The position numbers and the translations under genes are program-made. Positions 38,371-50,946 of a stretch of 64,000 nucleotides of DNA are shown here, one piece after another. Origin of the DNA: Panorpa germanica. Lineage: Eukaryota > Arthropoda > Insecta > Mecoptera > Panorpidae. The notes beneath the pieces were generated by a model. That model did not search any database and was not told where the DNA came from. It saw nothing but the letters and a program-made list of their open reading frames with translations. Where the stretch lies: the NCBI GenBank assembly GCA_963678705.1, contig OY783213.1, forward strand, positions 16,248,451 to 16,312,450, read 5' to 3'. Position 1 is the stretch's first letter, and each line of letters begins with the position of its first letter.

Positions 38371-41300
38371 ATGCAGTTATATCCATTTATGTTTAAGAAG
38401 ACGAACTGCATTAAAAAATTTAAAATATCTTAAATACTTTAGATTTTATAAGGGATTCTAAAAACTCATGGACTTTATTTTCAAAAAGAAAAATTATTGA
38501 TTTCTTAATATTTTTTGATGCAATTATATTCATTTATAATTAAGAAGACGAACTGCATTAAAAAATTTAAAATATCTTAACTATTTTGGATTTTATAAGG
38601 GATTCTAAAAATTCATGGACTTTTTTTTTCAAAAAGAAAAATTATTGATTTCTTTATATTTTTTGATGCAGTTATATCCATTTATGTTTAAGAAGACGAA
38701 CTGCATTAAAAAATTTAAAATATCTTAACTATTTTGGATTTTATAAGGGATTCTAAAAATTCATGGACTTTTTTTTTCAAAAAGAAAAATTATTGATTTC
38801 TTTATATTTTTTGATGCAGTTATATTCATTTATAATTAACACGACGAACTGCATTAAAAAATTTAAAATATCTTAACTATTTTGGATTTTATAAGGGATT
38901 CTAAAAATTCATGGACTCTTTTTTCAAAAAGAAAAATTATTGATTTCTTAATATTTTTTGATGCAGTTATATTCATTTATAATTAAGAAGACGAACTGCA
39001 TTAAAAAATTTAAAATATCTTAACTATTTTGGATTTTATAAGGGATTCTAAAAATTCATGGACTTTTTTTTTCAAAAAGAAAAATTATTGATTTCTTTAT
39101 ATTTTTTGATGCAGTTATATTCATTTATAATTAACACGACGAACTGCATTAAAAAATTTAAAATATCTTAACTATTTTGGATTTTATAAGGGATTCTAAA
39201 AATTCATGGACTCTTTTTTCAAAAAGAAAAATTATTGATTTCTTAATATTTTTTGATGCAGTTATATTCATTTATAATTAAGAAGACGAACTGCATTAAA
39301 AAATTTAAAATATCTTAACTATTTTGGATTTTATAAGGGATTCTAAAAACTCATGGACTTTATTTTCAAAAAGAAAAATTATTGATTTCTTAATATTTTT
39401 TGATGCAATTATATTCATTTATAATTAAGAAGACGAACTGCATTAAAAAATTTAAAATATCTTAACTATTTTGGATTTTATAAGGGATTCTAAAAATTCA
39501 TGGACTTTTTTTTTCAAAAAGAAAAATTATTGATTTCTTTATATTTTTTGATGCAGTTATATTCATTTATAATTAACACGACGAACTGCATTAAAAAATT
39601 TAAAATATCTTAACTATTTTGGATTTTATAAGGGATTCTAAAAATTCATGGACTCTTTTTTCAAAAAGAAAAATTATTGATTTCTTAATATTTTTTGATG
39701 CAGTTATATTCATTTATAATTAAGAAGACGAACTGCATTAAAAAATTTAAAATATCTTAACTATTTTGGATTTTATAAGGGATTCTAAAAATTCATGGAC
39801 TTTTTTTTTCAAAAAGAAAAATTATTGATTTCTTAATATTTTTTGATGCAGTTATATCCATTTATGTTTAAGAAGACGAACTGCATTAAAAAATTTTAAA
39901 TATCTTAACTATTTTGGATTTTATAAGGGATTCTAAAAATTCATGGACTTTTTTTTTAAAAAGAAAAATTATTGATTTCTTAATATTTTTTGATGCAGTT
40001 ATATTCATTTATAATTAAGAAGACGAACTGCATTAAAAAATTAAAAATATTTTAACTATTTTGGATTTTATAAGGGATTCTAAAAATTCATGGACTTTTT
40101 TTTCAAAAAGAAAAATTATTGATTTCTTAATATTTTTTGATGCAATTATATTCATTTATAATTAAGAAGACGAACTGCATTAAAAAATTTAAAATATCTT
40201 AAATACTTTAGATTTTATAAGGGATTCTAAAAACTCATGGACTTTATTTTCAAAAAGAAAAATTATTGATTTCTTAATATTTTTTGATGCAATTATATTC
40301 ATTTATAATTAAGAAGACGAACTGCATTAAAAAATTTAAAATATCTTAACTATTTTGGATTTTATAAGGGATTCTAAAAATTCATGGACTTTTTTTTTCA
40401 AAAAGAAAAATTATTGATTTCTTTATATTTTTTGATGCAGTTATATTCATTTATAATTAACACGACGAACTGCATTAAAAAATTTAAAATATCTTAACTA
40501 TTTTGGATTTTATAAGGGATTCTAAAAATTCATGGACTCTTTTTTCAAAAAGAAAAATTATTGATTTCTTAATATTTTTTGATGCAGTTATATTCATTTA
40601 TAATTAAGAAGACGAACTGCATTAAAAAATTTAAAATATCTTAACTATTTTGGATTTTATAAGGGATTCTAAAAATTCATGGACTTTTTTTTTCAAAAAG
40701 AAAAATTATTGATTTCTTAATATTTTTTGATGCAGTTATATCCATTTATGTTTAAGAAGACGAACTGCATTAAAAAATTTTAAATATCTTAACTATTTTG
40801 GATTTTATAAGGGATTCTAAAAATTCATGGACTTTTTTTTTAAAAAGAAAAATTATTGATTTCTTAATATTTTTTGATGCAGTTATATTCATTTATAATT
40901 AAGAAGACGAACTGCATTAAAAAATTAAAAATATTTTAACTATTTTGGATTTTATAAGGGATTCTAAAAATTCATGGACTTTTTTTTCAAAAAGAAAAAT
41001 TATTGATTTCTTAATATTTTTTGATGCAGTTATATTCATTTATAATTAAGAAGACGAACTGCATTAAAAAATTTAAAATATTTTAACTATTTTGGATTTT
41101 ATAAGGGATTCTAAAAATTCATGGACTTTTTTTTCAAAAAGAAAAATTATTGATTTCTTAATATTTTTTGATGCAGTTATATTCATTTATAATTAAGAAG
41201 ACGAACTGCATTAAAAAATTTAAAATATTTTAACTATTTTGGATTTTATAAGGGATTCTAAAAATTCATGGACTTTTTTTTCAAAAAGAAAAATTATTGA

Positions 41301-44300
41301 TTTCTTAATATTTTTTGATGCAGTTATATTCATTTATAATTAAGAAGACGAACTGCATTAAAAAATTTAAAATATTTTAACTATTTTGGATTTTATAAGG
41401 GATTCTAAAAATTCATGGACTTTTTTTTCAAAAAGAAAAATTATTGATTTCTTAATATTTTTTGATGCAGTTATATTCATTTATAATTAAGAAGACGAAC
41501 TGCATTAAAAAATTTAAAATATCTTAACTATTTTGGATTTTATAAGGGATTCTAAAAATTCATGGACTTTTTTTTCAAAAAGAAAAATTATTGATTTCTT
41601 AATATTTTTTGATGCAGTTATATTCATTTATAATTAAGAAGACGAACTGCATTAAAAAATTTAAAATATCTTAACTATTTTGGATTTTATAAGGGATTCT
41701 AAAAATTCATGGACTTTTTTTTCAAAAAGAAAAATTATTGATTTCTTAATATTTTTTGATGCAGTTATATTCATTTATAATTAAGAAGACGAACTGCATT
41801 AAAAAATTAAAAATATTTTAACTATTTTGGATTTTATAAGGGATTCTAAAAATTCATGGACTTTTTTTTCAAAAAGAAAAATTATTGATTTCTTAATATT
41901 TTTTGATGCAATTATATTCATTTATAATTAAGAAGACGAACTGCATTAAAAAATTTAAAATATCTTAAATACTTTAGATTTTATAAGGGATTCTAAAAAC
42001 TCATGGACTTTATTTTCAAAAAGAAAAATTATTGATTTCTTAATATTTTTTGATGCAATTATATTCATTTATAATTAAGAAGACGAACTGCATTAAAAAA
42101 TTTAAAATATCTTAACTATTTTGGATTTTATAAGGGATTCTAAAAATTCATGGACTTTTTTTTTCAAAAAGAAAAATTATTGATTTCTTTATATTTTTTG
42201 ATGCAGTTATATTCATTTATAATTAACACGACGAACTGCATTAAAAAATTTAAAATATCTTAACTATTTTGGATTTTATAAGGGATTCTAAAAATTCATG
42301 GACTCTTTTTTCAAAAAGAAAAATTATTGATTTCTTAATATTTTTTGATGCAGTTATATTCATTTATAATTAAGAAGACGAACTGCATTAAAAAATTTAA
42401 AATATTTTAACTATTTTGGATTTTATAAGGGATTCTAAAAATTCATGGACTTTTTTTTCAAAAAGAAAAATTATTGATTTCTTAATATTTTTTGATGCAG
42501 TTATATTCATTTATAATTAAGAAGACGAACTGCATTAAAAAATTTAAAATATCTTAACTATTTTGGATTTTATAAGGGATTCTAAAAATTCATGGACTTT
42601 TTTTTCAAAAAGAAAAATTATTGATTTCTTAATATTTTTTGATGCAGTTATATTCATTTATAATTAAGAAGACGAACTGCATTAAAAAATTTAAAATATC
42701 TTAACTATTTTGGATTTTATAAGGGATTCTAAAAATTCATGGACTTTTTTTTCAAAAAGAAAAATTATTGATTTCTTAATATTTTTTGATGCAGTTATAT
42801 TCATTTATAATTAAGAAGACGAACTGCATTAAAAAATTAAAAATATTTTAACTATTTTGGATTTTATAAGGGATTCTAAAAATTCATGGACTTTTTTTTC
42901 AAAAAGAAAAATTATTGATTTCTTAATATTTTTTGATGCAATTATATTCATTTATAATTAAGAAGACGAACTGCATTAAAAAATTTAAAATATCTTAAAT
43001 ACTTTAGATTTTATAAGGGATTCTAAAAACTCATGGACTTTATTTTCAAAAAGAAAAATTATTGATTTCTTAATATTTTTTGATGCAATTATATTCATTT
43101 ATAATTAAGAAGACGAACTGCATTAAAAAATTTAAAATATCTTAACTATTTTGGATTTTATAAGGGATTCTAAAAATTCATGGACTTTTTTTTTCAAAAA
43201 GAAAAATTATTGATTTCTTTATATTTTTTGATGCAGTTATATTCATTTATAATTAACACGACGAACTGCATTAAAAAATTTAAAATATCTTAACTATTTT
43301 GGATTTTATAAGGGATTCTAAAAATTCATGGACTCTTTTTTCAAAAAGAAAAATTATTGATTTCTTAATATTTTTTGATGCAGTTATATTCATTTATAAT
43401 TAAGAAGACGAACTGCATTAAAAAATTTAAAATATCTTAACTATTTTGGATTTTATAAGGGATTCTAAAAATTCATGGACTTTTTTTTTCAAAAAGAAAA
43501 ATTATTGATTTCTTAATATTTTTTGATGCAGTTATATCCATTTATGTTTAAGAAGACGAACTGCATTAAAAAATTTTAAATATCTTAACTATTTTGGATT
43601 TTATAAGGGATTCTAAAAATTCATGGACTTTTTTTTTAAAAAGAAAAATTATTGATTTCTTAATATTTTTTGATGCAGTTATATTCATTTATAATTAAGA
43701 AGACGAACTGCATTAAAAAATTAAAAATATTTTAACTATTTTGGATTTTATAAGGGATTCTAAAAATTCATGGACTTTTTTTTCAAAAAGAAAAATTATT
43801 GATTTCTTAATATTTTTTGATGCAGTTATATTCATTTATAATTAAGAAGACGAACTGCATTAAAAAATTTAAAATATTTTAACTATTTTGGATTTTATAA
43901 GGGATTCTAAAAATTCATGGACTTTTTTTTCAAAAAGAAAAATTATTGATTTCTTAATATTTTTTGATGCAGTTATATTCATTTATAATTAAGAAGACGA
44001 ACTGCATTAAAAAATTTAAAATATCTTAACTATTTTGGATTTTATAAGGGATTCTAAAAATTCATGGACTTTTTTTTCAAAAAGAAAAATTATTGATTTC
44101 TTAATATTTTTTGATGCAGTTATATTCATTTATAATTAAGAAGACGAACTGCATTAAAAAATTTAAAATATCTTAACTATTTTGGATTTTATAAGGGATT
44201 CTAAAAATTCATGGACTTTTTTTTCAAAAAGAAAAATTATTGATTTCTTAATATTTTTTGATGCAGTTATATTCATTTATAATTAAGAAGACGAACTGCA

Positions 44301-45660
44301 TTAAAAAATTTAAAATATCTTAACTATTTTGGATTTTATAAGGGATTCTAAAAATTCATGGACTTTTTTTTCAAAAAGAAAAATTATTGATTTCTTAATA
44401 TTTTTTGATGCAGTTATATTCATTTATAATTAAGAAGACGAACTGCATTAAAAAATTTAAAATATCTTAACTATTTTGGATTTTATAAGGGATTCTAAAA
44501 ATTCATGGACTTTTTTTTCAAAAAGAAAAATTATTGATTTCTTAATATTTTTTGGTGCAGGTATATTCATTTATAATTAAGAAGACGAACTGCATTAAAA
44601 AATTAAAAATATTTTAACTATTTTGGATTTTATAAGGGATTCTAAAAATTCATGGACTTTTTTTTCAAAAAGAAAAATTATTGATTTCTTAATATTTTTT
44701 GATGCAGTTATATTCATTTATAATTAAGAAGACGAACTGCATTAAAAAATTTAAAATATTTTAACTATTTTGGATTTTATAAGGGATTCTAAAAATTCAT
44801 GGACTTTTTTTTCAAAAAGAAAAATTATTGATTTCTTAATATTTTTTGATGCAGTTATATTCATTTATAATTAAGAAGACGAACTGCATTAAAAAATTTA
44901 AAATATCTTAACTATTTTGGATTTTATAAGGGATTCTAAAAATTCATGGACTTTTTTTTCAAAAAGAAAAATTATTGATTTCTTAATATTTTTTGATGCA
45001 GTTATATTCATTTATAATTAAGAAGACGAACTGCATTAAAAAATTTAAAATATCTTAACTATTTTGGATTTTATAAGGGATTCTAAAAATTCATGGACTT
45101 TTTTTTCAAAAAGAAAAATTATTGATTTCTTAATATTTTTTGATGCAGTTATATTCATTTATAATTAAGAAGACGAACTGCATTAAAAAATTAAAAGTAT
45201 TTTAACTATTTTGGATTTTATAAGGGATTCTAAAAATTCATGGACTTTTTTTTCAAAAAGAAAAATTATTGATTTCCTAATATTTTTTGATGCAGTTATA
45301 TTCATTTATAATTAAGAAGACGAACTGCATTAAAAAATTTAAAATATTTTAACTATTTTGGATTTTATAAGGGATTCTAAAAATTCATGGACTTTTTTTT
45401 CAAAAAGAAAAATTATTGATTTCTTAATATTTTTTGATGCAGTTATATTCATTTATAATTAAGAAGACGAACTGCATTAAAAAATTTAAAATATCTTAAC
45501 TATTTTGGATTTTATAAGGGATTCTAAAAATTCATGGACTTTTTTTTTCAATTTTTTTTTTATTGATTTCTTAATATTTTTGATGCAGTTATATCCGTTA
45601 AGGTTTAAGAAGGCGAACTGTTTTAACAGATTTGAAATATCTACAGTTTTGTGAATTTTA
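38371..45660 (+). repeat. Satellite DNA, left array: ~49 monomers of ~147 bp
   Basis: Counting from the landmark ATGCA(G/A)TTAT, monomers follow every 146-148 bp from 38371 to 45583. Each unit contains GAAGACGAACTGCATT, the A-tract AAAAAATTTAAAA, ATTTTGGATTTTATAAGGG, AAATTCATGGAC, a T8-9 run and AAAAATTATTGATTTC. Within a unit, TGCAGTT and AACTGCA form a short dyad about 25 nt apart. Diagnostic variants (AATACTTTAG; TTAACACGACG; TATCCATTTATG; AAATTAAAAATATTTT) recur in order and reveal seven-monomer blocks, for example 41757-42787 against 42788-43818. No frame is open. Confidence 0.97.
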
Positions 45661-45710
45661 GAACGGTTTTATAAAAAATATTTTTACATTTTAAAAATCT
45701 TATAAAATCC
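45640..45710. repeat. Inversion junction of the satellite block
   Basis: Here the left array meets the right array in opposite orientation. The last left-oriented monomer (from 45583) is unusually diverged (ATATCCGTTAAGGTTTAAG), and the run TTTTATAAAAAATATTTTTA marks the approximate centre of symmetry. The monomer before it has its A-rich tract replaced by a T run (45550-45562). Confidence 0.7.
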
Positions 45711-48680
45711 ACAAAAGTTGAGATATTTTAAATTTATTGACACAGCTCGTCTTCTTAAAGCCTAAAGCAAATAACTGCATCAAAAGATATTAAGAAATCA
45801 ATAAATTTTTTTTTGAAAAAAAAGTCCATGAATTTTTAAAAACCCTTATAAAATCCACAAATGTTGAGATATTTTAAATGTATTGACACAGTTCGTCTTC
45901 TTAAAGCCTAAAGCAAATAACTGCATCAACAGATATTAAGAAATCAATAATTTTTTTTTTGAAAAAAAAGTCCATGAATTTTTAGAACTCCTTATAAAAT
46001 CCACAAATGTTGAGATATTTTAAATATATTGACACAGTTCGTCTTCTTAAAGCCTAAAGCAAATAACTGCATCAAAAGATATTAAGAAATCAATAATTTC
46101 TTTTTTGAAAAAAAAGTCCATGAATTTTTAAAAACCCTTATAAAATCCACAAATGTTGAGATATTTTAAATGTATTGACACAGTTTGTCTTCTTAAAGCC
46201 TAAAGCAAATAACTGCATCAACAGATATTAAGAAATCAATAATTTTTTTTTTGAAAAAAAAGTCCATGAATTTTTAGAACTCCTTATAAAATCCACAAAT
46301 GTTGAGATATTTTAAATTTATTGACACAGTTCGTCTTCTTAAAGCCTAAAGCAAATAACTGCATCAAAAGATATTAAGAAATCAATAATTTCTTTTTTGA
46401 AAAAAAAGTCCATGAATTTTTAAAAACCCTTATAAAATCCACAAATGTTGAGATATTTTAAATGTATTGACACAGTTCGTCTTCTTAAAGCCTAAAGCAA
46501 ATAACTGCATCAACAGATATTAAGAAATCAATAATTTTTTTTTTGAAAAAAAAGTCCATGAATTTTTAGAACTCCTTATAAAATCCACAAATGTTGAGAT
46601 ATTTTAAATTTATTGACACAGTTCGTCTTCTTAAAGCCTAAAGCAAATAACTGCATCAAAAGATATTAAGAAATCAATAATTTCTTTTTTGAAAAAAAAG
46701 TCCATGAATTTTTAAAAACCCTTATAAAATCCACAAATGTTGAGATATTTTAAATGTATTGACACAGTTCGTCTTCTTAAAGCCTAAAGCAAATAACTGC
46801 ATCAACAGATATTAAGAAATCAATAATTTTTTTTTTGAAAAAAAAGTCCATGAATTTTTAGAACTCCTTATAAAATCCACAAATGTTGAGATATTTTAAA
46901 TTTATTGACACAGTTCGTCTTCTTAAAGCCTAAAGCAAATAACTGCATCAAAAGATATTAAGAAATCAATAATTTCTTTTTTGAAAAAAAAGTCCATGAA
47001 TTTTTAAAAACCCTTATAAAATCCACAAATGTTGAGATATTTTAAATGTATTGACACAGTTCGTCTTCTTAAAGCCTAAAGCAAATAACTGCATCAACAG
47101 ATATTAAGAAATCAATAATTTTTTTTTTGAAAAAAAAGTCCATGAATTTTTAGAACTCCTTATAAAATCCACAAATGTTGAGATATTTTAAATTTATTGA
47201 CACAGTTCGTCTTCTTAAAGCCTAAAGCAAATAACTGCATCAAAAGATATTAAGAAATCAATAATTTCTTTTTTGAAAAAAAAGTCCATGAATTTTTAAA
47301 AACCCTTATAAAATCCACAAATGTTGAGATATTTTAAATTTATTGACACAGTTCGTCTTCTTAAAGCCTAAAGCAAATAACTGCATCAAAAGATATTAAG
47401 AAATCAATAATTTTTTTTTTGAAAAAAAAGTCCATGAATTTTTAGAACTCCTTATAAAATCCACAAATGTTGAGATATTTTAAATTTATTGACACAGTTC
47501 GTCTTCTTAAAGCCTAAAGCAAATAACTGCATCAAAAGATATTAAGAAATCAATAATTTTTATTTTGAAAAAAAAAGTCCATGAATTTTTAGAACTCCTT
47601 ATCAAATCCACAAATGTTGAGATATTTTAAATTTATTGACACAGTTCGTCTTCTTAAAGCCTAAAGCAAATAACTGCATCAAAAGATATTAAGAAATCAA
47701 TAATTTTTTTTTTGAAAAAAAAAGTCCATGAATTTTTAGAAACCCTTATAAAATCCACAAATGTTGAGATATTTCAAATTTATTGACACAGTTCGTCTTC
47801 TTAAAGCCTAAAGCATATAACTGCATCAAAAGATATTAAGAAATCAATAAAAAAGAAATTTGAAAAAAAAGTCCATGAATTTTTAGAAACCCTTATAAAA
47901 TCCACAAATGTTGAGATATTTCAAATTTATTGACACAATTCGTCTTCTTAAAGCCTAAAGCAAATAACTGCATCAAAAGATATTAAGAAATCTATAATTT
48001 TTTTTTGAAAAAAAAGTCCATGAATTTTTAAAAACCCTTATAAAATCCACAAATGTTGAGATATTTTAAATTTATTGACACAGTTCGTCTTCTTAAAGCC
48101 TAAAGCAAATAACTGCATCAAAAGATATTAAGAAATCAATAATTTTTTTTTGAAAAAAAAGTCCATGAATTTTTAAAAACCCTTATAAAATCCACAAATG
48201 TTGAGATATTTTAAATGTATTGACACAGTTCGTCTTCTTAAAGCCTAAAGCAAATAACTGCATCAAAAGATATTAAGAAATCAATAATTTTTTTTTTGAA
48301 AAAAAAGGTCCATGAATTTTTAGAAACCCTTATAAAAACCACAAATGTTGAGATATTTCAAATTTATTGACACAATTTTGTCTTCTTAAAGCCTAAAGCA
48401 AATAACTGCATCAAAAAATATTTAAAAATCAATAATTTTACTTTTTAAAAAAAGTCCATGAATTTTTGGAACCCTTTATAAAATCCAAAATAGTTAAGAT
48501 ATTTCAAATTTTTTAACACAGTTCGTCTTCTTAAAGTTTAGTGGATATAACTGTATTAAAAGTTTTCAAAGATCCTAAATTTTCTCTAGAAAAAAATGTC
48601 CATGAATTTAAAAAAGGTCGCATAGAAACCTAAAAAGCATTGATGTTTAAAGTGTAATAAAGCAGTTGCATCAAACCATG
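45700..48680 (-). repeat. Satellite DNA, right array: ~20 monomers of 146 bp, inverted subfamily
   Basis: The landmark ATAACTGCAT recurs every 146 bp from 45771 to about 48546. Read on the - strand, the units are homologous to the left array but form a distinct subfamily (AAACATTTGTGGATTTTATAA, TTTGCTTTAGGCTTTAAGAAG). Between about 45771 and 47250 units alternate between CAAAAG and CAACAG versions, with linked AAAAACCC/GAACTCC changes, giving a 292-bp dimer. Monomers decay towards 48680. The edge monomer near 48480-48550 carries left-array diagnostic bases. Confidence 0.95.
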
Positions 48681-48978
48681 AAAAACAAATGAAAAAGCCT
48701 ATAAATATAGAAAAGATTACAAAAAGCCAGAACATTAGTTTATCAATTGAACGTGTAGCGGATATTTCTCTATTAAAAATTAGACAACTAAGAATTCTAT
48801 AACAAACGTATAATACACATCCATTGCTAGGCAATGGGGCGAAGAGCTAGTATTATTTAAATTTTGTGTACAATACTGAGCTGAGAGGCTGAGTCCTTTC
48901 AGTAGTTATGGAATGGAATCGAGGAATCGATTAAGTTTATAATTATGTATCAAATAAACTTTATAATTATCAAACTCA

Positions 48979-49052
48979 GAAATAAAGCGCTGGTACAGTG
49001 ATCGAACCTCGTCAATCATCAATGGTCTTGACCACTGTGCTACTCTATTTGA
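48979..49052 (-). repeat. tRNA-derived SINE-like element with A and B boxes
   Basis: On the - strand it reads TAGCACAGTGGTCAAGACC (A-box region, 49042 downwards), then GAGGTTCGATCACTG (B-box, 49009-48999), then CAGCGCTTTATTTC. This is the expected order of an RNA polymerase III internal promoter in a tRNA-related SINE head. The spacing between boxes is short and cloverleaf pairing is poor, so it is not a functional tRNA. Confidence 0.6.
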
Positions 49053-49059
49053 CTTTTAA

Positions 49060-50419
49060 TTTGTAATGTGTAACGAAACATCTTTAATACTTAAAAATAC
49101 TTTTTATGCTTTGCAGAAATATTCAGAAGCTGTCAATGACATCTATTGTGATTTTAGTGAAACCGATAATCCTGATTACAGGTTAGCTCAGGTATAGGTT
49201 TATGCCCAACATAAGGTACAGGACTATTTTTAAATGAAGAATTCTTCATTGTAAATTTTTCCAAGATAGATTGAATTTATGGAATAAATTAATAGAAAGT
49301 GGTTTAATATTTTAATTTCGCTTCGGGCCTCTCAAGTAATGAGTACGGCACTGGTAACACCATATCCTTTTCAATCAATAAAAATAAAGGGACGTTCATG
49401 TAAACGTACACTCAGAAACGGTTGCTTATATTTATTTTATACTTTATCCAGTAAGTCACTCATTTTTACAGTGCAGTTGTGTTTGACGTTGACACCCTCA
49501 TAGAAAATAAGTATTTGGTGTTGCGTGGTGCTAGGCGCAAACTCGGTAGAAAATGACAAAAAAAAAGATTTAGCTTTATGATGACATTTTTGCACTAGGC
49601 ATTTAAGATTGAATAAAAATACTGTAATTTTTTTATATTTCATTTTATTTAATATATTATTTACATTCATTTTATATTATATTTAGTATCCTAATAAATT
49701 ATTACAGCCTTGTATATCTGGTTGCTTATAAATAATATTAGGGGAATATTGGTAATGTTTTAATAACTTAATAGCTATAAAATATTTATGAATTCAGTTC
49801 TTTCTTATAAAAATATACACATTAACATTATACATTAAATATAACATCAGTCATTTGATTTTAAATTATATATCAATAATATAAATAATATCAATTGATC
49901 AATATCAATAATATCAATTATATATCATAATTTAGTAAAGTTCAAACCATCACTATTTAATTTACATTTCTACATTTACAGTGAATTACAAAATTAATTT
50001 ATTATATACATATATAATTAAGGATAATATCCTTTAATAAGAATTCAAAAAATGTATTATTAAAAAATATTAATAAATTTGAACTAAAATAATTAAAAAT
50101 TTGTGGTTTAATTGCTTAAACTAAATATCACTGCTTTATCAGTACTTTGTGTGTGCTGCTTATATGTACATCTTATATCTAAACAAACAATATATACAAT
50201 TTCATATTATATACCTAAACTAATAAATATAATGGTGGTTTTGCACGGTGAGATACGATTCAGATTTTGATAGAGTGCGTTATTATGTAATTTTTGTAAC
50301 TTATATTTTATATAACTATTATGGAACATATATTATGGATTTAGAGCCCGCAAGTTAATTCTTTATTAGGGCCGCCCTGACTCTAATTATGTTTTAAAAT
50401 TGATATATACCACATACTA
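49060..50419. other. Gene-free AT-rich stretch
   Basis: No exon is supported. It includes an AT-rich run of AATATCAAT-type short repeats at about 49865-49930. Confidence 0.5.
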
Positions 50420-50794
50420 CCCAGTAAACATTTTGGAGTAAATTCTACTTAATTTCTATTACATATCATGAATTTTTTGTCTGGAACGTGTTCGTTTTCT
50501 ATTCAGTCGTTCATAGGAAAGGTCCTTTTTATGAGCTACAGACATTGCAACGACGGTTCACTGCTGAATTAAAAGCGGAGTAGGTTTATGATTTATGACC
50601 GGATAATAAAAATATACCCATGTGGGAAAGAAACAGAAATACTTAATGAATGATGTTGGAAAAAGAAAGAATATTATTATGAAAAACTAACACAAAATCT
50701 GTGACAGGTAGAGAACTTGTAAAGCGTTAGAATAGAATTGTACGAGTGACTCGAACTTCACCAAATAGGACACTTCACCAAATTGTTTACTGGG
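50420..50794. mobile_element. 375-bp MITE, copy 2
   Basis: Same length and nearly the same sequence as 19292-19666, with the ends CCCAGTAAACATTTTGG and CCAAATTGTTTACTGGG. Flanked by TA on both sides (..ACTA / TAAT..), possibly the target duplication, although copy 1 does not show it. It lies just beyond the 3' end of the APCDD1-like gene. Confidence 0.87.
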
Positions 50795-50946
50795 TAATAA
50801 CATAAGCATTTTTATCTTATTTTGGAGATCACATTCTTGTGCAGGAAATTTTTCCTATGTAATAATTTAATATGTACATGAAATTAACTATAATACAAGT
50901 ATCAATCAAAATTGAAAATATTCGAAGAATGATTTAAAATTAAATA

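Noticed and set aside
48999-49042. Functional tRNA gene on the - strand
   Set aside because: A and B boxes are recognisable, but the spacing is short and the acceptor and anticodon stems do not pair; it is better explained as a SINE head.
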